Below, piece by piece: positions 31,317-34,139 of a stretch of DNA of 34,139 bases (within the stretch, counting starts at the first letter, position 1; every line of letters begins with the position of its first letter). Below the pieces are notes generated by a model. The model was not told the DNA's origin and searched no databases. It saw only the letters and a program-made list of their open reading frames with translations. The DNA is taken from positions 1-34,139 of the forward strand of contig CAZMGF010000024.1 of NCBI GenBank assembly GCA_964565765.1, read 5' to 3'. The DNA comes from Bog-1181 sp964565765 (GTDB lineage: Bacteria > Oederibacteriota > PGYV01 > Palsa-1178). A program made the position numbers and the translations under genes.

Positions 31317-31571
31317 ATGAGGGAAAAATCAAGGGCACACAGAAGAATTGAAAAAATACTTATCAGGACAACAAAAAACGAAAAAAACATAGCCGAAAAA
31401 CTCTCGAAAGACGAGGGAGAAAACACGTCACAGTTCTTCCGCAGGCTCTTAAAACAGGAGAGCGAACGCGAGTCATTTGACGCTTTTATGAGGGCGGCTG
31501 AAAAATTGGAAAAAATAACCGGCGAGTTGTCCGGAATAATTGATAAGGTAAAACAAAGCCCGAGTAATTAA
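31317..31571 (+). CDS. Small basic ribbon-helix-helix-like protein
   Basis: 84 aa. ATG 31317 follows GGAGGAG (31306-31312) by 4 nt; an in-frame TTG at 31296 lies upstream of the ribosome site and is rejected. The N-terminal half is strongly basic. KILIRTTKNEKNIAEKL then ENTSQFFRRLLKQE gives the strand-helix-turn-helix pattern seen in RHH DNA-binding proteins, including plasmid MobC/antitoxin types. The C-terminal part is helical and could form a coiled coil. No toxin partner with an overlapping frame is visible. A nearby inverted repeat (31142-31170) could be its own operator. The family assignment is tentative. Confidence 0.6.
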   Translation: MREKSRAHRRIEKILIRTTKNEKNIAEKLSKDEGENTSQFFRRLLKQESERESFDAFMRAAEKLEKITGELSGIIDKVKQSPSN

Positions 31572-31580
31572 TTTTAACAG

Positions 31581-31627
31581 ATTAAACCGCGGCACAAATA
31601 TACAACAATCCGGTTAAATATAATTTT
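31581..31627 (+). terminator. Weak terminator-like hairpin after the 31317 gene
   Basis: ATTAAACCG (31581-31589) and CGGTTAAAT (31611-31619), one mismatch, followed by an AT-rich stretch ending in TTTT. The loop is long. Confidence 0.3.
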
Positions 31628-31651
31628 CCTGTATTTTTATAAATATTGCTA

Positions 31652-31680
31652 TTTACAAATACCCTGTTTGGTATTATAGT
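31652..31680 (+). promoter_or_regulatory. Promoter of the 31721 gene
   Basis: TTTACA (31652-31657), 17-nt spacer, TATAGT (31675-31680), 40 nt before the ATG. Confidence 0.45.
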
Positions 31681-31720
31681 ATCCCCACAGGCCATACACT
31701 ACTGGTGTCCGGGGGACATT

Positions 31721-31897
31721 ATGAATAAAGAAATTATTACGACAGGCGGGGCGGTATTAAAGGTGGATTGTTTCCTGAACTTTGCCGGCGAAGAGAATTA
31801 TCTTGCGTCGGTGAACGGGGATATCTATATAAAACGCAGCGAGAAGTATGAACTGCTAAAGAAGAAGGAAGAGAAGGAACAGGAAGGTTCACAGTAA
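31721..31897 (+). CDS. Small protein of unknown function (58 aa)
   Basis: Starts MNKEIITTGGAVLKVD, preceded by CGGGGGA at 31710-31716; an in-frame TTG at 31646 lies upstream of the promoter and is rejected. The first ~40 residues look like a compact beta-rich fold (LASVNGDIYIKR), and the last ~15 are highly charged Lys/Glu. No signal peptide or membrane helix is visible, so it is predicted to be cytoplasmic. I know no family. It stands alone between two promoters. Confidence 0.5.
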   Translation: MNKEIITTGGAVLKVDCFLNFAGEENYLASVNGDIYIKRSEKYELLKKKEEKEQEGSQ

Positions 31898-31962
31898 ATA
31901 CACTCCGTTAATTTGCCATCCGTAGTATCTGATATATCCAATAATCCGCAATCAAACTTAAA

Positions 31963-31991
31963 TTGACAAAAAAATAATGTAGGTATATTAT
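31963..31991 (+). promoter_or_regulatory. Promoter of the PorV-OmpA composite gene
   Basis: TTGACA (31963-31968), 17-nt spacer, TATTAT (31986-31991); the alternative TATATT (31984-31989) has a 15-nt spacer. The leader to ATG 32082 is about 80 nt and AT-rich. Confidence 0.7.
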
Positions 31992-32081
31992 GCCATATAT
32001 TATAATATCTGAAAATTTTACACGGGGGTTTTAAAAGTAAATGCTTTGAATCTAAATAAATTAAGATTTATTGGGGGCACT

Positions 32082-34103
32082 ATGCCATTAAAAAGATATA
32101 ATAAAATTATTAAGGCTTTAAAAATGCGTTCATTTGTTTTGGCTGTTTTTTTTATTCTGATATTCTTTTCCGCTTTTATTATGAACGCAGGAGTTGATAT
32201 TGTCGGCACCACCAGCATGAATTTTGTAAAAGTCGAGCCATTTGCCAGGTCTGCCGGCATGGGCGAGGCTTTTACCGCTGTTGCCGACGGCACATACGGC
32301 ATTTATTATAATCCTGCGGGCCTTACATCAGTCATGGGATATGAGGCACAGTTTACACACATTGCCTGGTTCCAGAATATCAATTATGAACTTCTGTCAA
32401 TAGTTACACCGTCTCCATTCAAAGATTCCGGGAAAATCGGCATTGCCCTGGCATGGTTCCGGATAGGGCAGATGAACGGGACATCGGCGCTGACAGACAC
32501 GCAGCTAAACAATCTCGGCGGAGTGGATTTTTCCTCTCCGGAATTTAACCAGACATTTTCCCCTTATGATTACGCGGTTTACCTCGCGTACGGCCTTGAT
32601 ATAAATGATAATTTTTCGGCCGGCTTATCGATGAAAATGACATCACAGGATATAGACATGTATTCGGGCTGGAATTTGACGGAGGACCTTGGGCTGATGT
32701 ACAAGCTGACTTTAAACGGCCAGTATCTGCGCGCCGGGCTTGATATAAATGATATTTTTTCGCCCTCACTCAGTATTAATACTTCGTCATTTCAGTCGCC
32801 GTGGCTGGTCAATGCGGGATTGTCCGATCAGTTCAGGTTGTGGAAAGGAACCGGGCTCGTGGCCGCCCAGACAATAGTGCAGCAGGATTATAATACCCAG
32901 TACGCAATAGGGGTGGAATACTGGTTCTACGATATATTAGCGCTGCGCGCCGGGTACAAATTCGGCGCTTTTAACCAGCCGACATTCGGATGCGGCGCGA
33001 AGTATTATGATTTTGAATTTGATTACGCATTTATTGCGTATGATCAGCTCGGCAATACAAATAGGTTCTCCATACTTTATTCATGGGGAGCCCCGCCGGT
33101 AAAATTAAAGGTTTATCCTTATGTATTCTCTCCAAACGGGGATAAATATATGGATTACGCCTATTTTTTCCCTTCGCTGAAGTCACCGGAAAATGTAAGG
33201 AGCCTGAAGTTGAATATTTACGATACCGCCGGAATAAATATGCTTGATTCATTCCCTGAAGATAAAAATGTAAAGTCATTTAAGTGGGACGGAACTGCCA
33301 GGGGCATGGTATTGCCCGACGGCGTTTATCAGGCGTCAATTACTGCCGACTATGGCAGCGGCATATCTGAATCCAACCGCGTCGCGGTAGAGATTGACAA
33401 CACCCCGCCTGATATGAGGCTTGAGGCTAACCCGAAAATTTTAAAACTGAATGACAGGAATAAACTTTTGATACCCGCCACATTTACTTTTTACGCGCAC
33501 GACAGGAACAGGGTGCTTCAGTGGCAGTTTACAATCTGGGATTACAACAAAAAGGTATTTTTTACAATGAATGGAAAAGGAGAGCCGCCGGCCAGTTATG
33601 TCTGGGATGGAAAGGGAACAGACGGCCGCGTGGTGACCACGGGAGAGGTTTATTATTACAGCTTTTCATCCTGGGATTCAGTGGGGAATAAAGGTACAAC
33701 TAAACCCGAGGCGGTTGTTGTGCTCTTAAAAGAGATAAAACTTACATTCTCGGCGGACGCCCTATTTGACCCGGGCAGGGCAAATGTAAAGATATCCGCT
33801 TATTCACTGCTGAAAGGGTTAAAGGATATACTTACACGCAATCCTGAATCTTTAATAACTGTTGCAGGGTATACCGATAACATACAGCCTGGCGGTACTA
33901 AATACAGGAATAATATAGAACTGTCAAAGGCAAGGGCCGAGGCTGTAAAATTCTTCATGGTAAACCTGCTGGGGTATGATGAAAAGAAGATAAGCACCGT
34001 AGGCTACGGAGAAGCAAGCCCGATTGCGTCAAACGACACTGAAGAAGGAAGGCTGAAGAACAGAAGGGTTGAGATGATGATACGGAGCACAATTTATAAA
34101 TAG
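32082..34103 (+). CDS. Composite envelope protein: PorV-like barrel, FlgD-Ig-like domains, OmpA domain
   Basis: 673 aa from ATG 32082, which has GGGGGC (32073-32078) upstream; TTG 32046 and ATG 32124 are alternatives. A signal peptide core (SFVLAVFFILIFFSAFI) is followed by a PorV/UPF0164-like barrel of ~330 residues with ARSAGMGEAFTAVADG and YYNPAGLTSV. Two FlgD-Ig-like units follow (VYPYVFSPNGDKYMDY through WDGTARGMVLPDGVY, and YVWDGKGTDGRVVTTGEVYYY). The C-terminal ~115 residues are an OmpA domain (VAGYTDNIQPGG, LSKARAEAVKFF, VGYGEASPIASNDTEEGRLKNRRVEM) with the residues that bind peptidoglycan. It should tie the outer membrane to the cell wall. It shares its first domain with the protein encoded at 4821. 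Confidence 0.85.
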   Translation: MPLKRYNKIIKALKMRSFVLAVFFILIFFSAFIMNAGVDIVGTTSMNFVKVEPFARSAGMGEAFTAVADGTYGIYYNPAGLTSVMGYEAQFTHIAWFQNINYELLSIVTPSPFKDSGKIGIALAWFRIGQMNGTSALTDTQLNNLGGVDFSSPEFNQTFSPYDYAVYLAYGLDINDNFSAGLSMKMTSQDIDMYSGWNLTEDLGLMYKLTLNGQYLRAGLDINDIFSPSLSINTSSFQSPWLVNAGLSDQFRLWKGTGLVAAQTIVQQDYNTQYAIGVEYWFYDILALRAGYKFGAFNQPTFGCGAKYYDFEFDYAFIAYDQLGNTNRFSILYSWGAPPVKLKVYPYVFSPNGDKYMDYAYFFPSLKSPENVRSLKLNIYDTAGINMLDSFPEDKNVKSFKWDGTARGMVLPDGVYQASITADYGSGISESNRVAVEIDNTPPDMRLEANPKILKLNDRNKLLIPATFTFYAHDRNRVLQWQFTIWDYNKKVFFTMNGKGEPPASYVWDGKGTDGRVVTTGEVYYYSFSSWDSVGNKGTTKPEAVVVLLKEIKLTFSADALFDPGRANVKISAYSLLKGLKDILTRNPESLITVAGYTDNIQPGGTKYRNNIELSKARAEAVKFFMVNLLGYDEKKISTVGYGEASPIASNDTEEGRLKNRRVEMMIRSTIYK

Positions 34104-34139
34104 TGATGAAATGAAAAACATAATTGACAGGAGCCGCAA

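Noticed and set aside
31296..31571. Type II toxin-antitoxin pair around the RHH-like protein
   Set aside because: No overlapping or adjacent toxin-like gene follows; the next gene is 150 nt away with its own promoter.
34111..34139. Possible start of another gene (ATGAAAAACATAATT) at the window edge
   Set aside because: Only nine codons are visible, there is no good ribosome site, and TTGACA at 34122-34127 could equally be a -35 element; not enough to call.

Overview
The window looks like part of a chromosome from a diderm (Gram-negative type) bacterium, probably an uncultured lineage. Evidence for an outer membrane: several signal-peptide beta-barrel proteins, two PorV/UPF0164-like barrels, an OmpA-type peptidoglycan-binding domain, a porin beside a metal ABC transporter, and a large secreted protein with a Pro/Thr/Ser linker and a YPNPF-type C-terminal sorting domain like those of the type IX secretion system (T9SS). 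This protein style is common in Goldbacteria/Elusimicrobia-like candidate phyla, but the lineage guess is low confidence. Genes are densely packed, promoters look like ordinary sigma-70 sites, GGAGG ribosome sites dominate, and TTG/GTG starts are frequent. I saw no tRNA, rRNA, CRISPR array, transposase or phage gene.

Layout. 1-2721: 3' part of a giant secreted protein. 2746-5810: FAD oxidoreductase, family-2 glycosyltransferase and a PorV-like barrel. 5833-6471: a small periplasmic helical protein. 6613-11789: a packed housekeeping run (M50 protease, trpS, scpA, scpB, rluB-like, pheA), followed by purM. 13063-13776 (minus): a barrel gene divergent from the next block. 13869-20207: eight co-directional genes forming what appears to be a complete zinc/metal envelope system: His/Cys-rich small membrane protein, outer-membrane porin, ZnuA-like binding protein, ZnuB-like permease, LolD/MacB-type ATPase, FtsX-type permease, His-rich periplasmic protein and DUF3299-like protein. 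20229-20591: an Nfu-type Fe-S protein behind a consensus promoter with a palindrome at the predicted start point. 20651-25419: SDR epimerase (minus), TPR/barrel fusion, a repeat-rich intergenic region, a small barrel, and a geranylgeranyl-reductase-like FAD enzyme (minus). 25453-28497: a DUF5060/GH5-like glycoside hydrolase and a SpoU methyltransferase.

28558-30691 (minus) is a second candidate system: an ECF sigma factor, an overlapping single-span membrane protein in the anti-sigma position with a carbohydrate-binding-like outer domain, and a secreted paralogue of that outer domain. 30700-31900 is an AT-rich stretch with three small genes (59, 84 and 58 aa), one resembling a ribbon-helix-helix protein. 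32082-34103 is a PorV-like barrel fused to FlgD-Ig-like domains and an OmpA domain.

The best candidates for something under-described are the metal block, which merges a ZnuAB importer lacking its own ZnuC with a second ABC module resembling Vibrio ZrgABCDE/Pseudomonas PA4063-PA4066, and the sigma/CBM-like sensor cassette, which recalls the SigI/RsgI logic of cellulolytic clostridia but with a different sigma class and sensor. All calls come from reading the sequence; no database search was possible.
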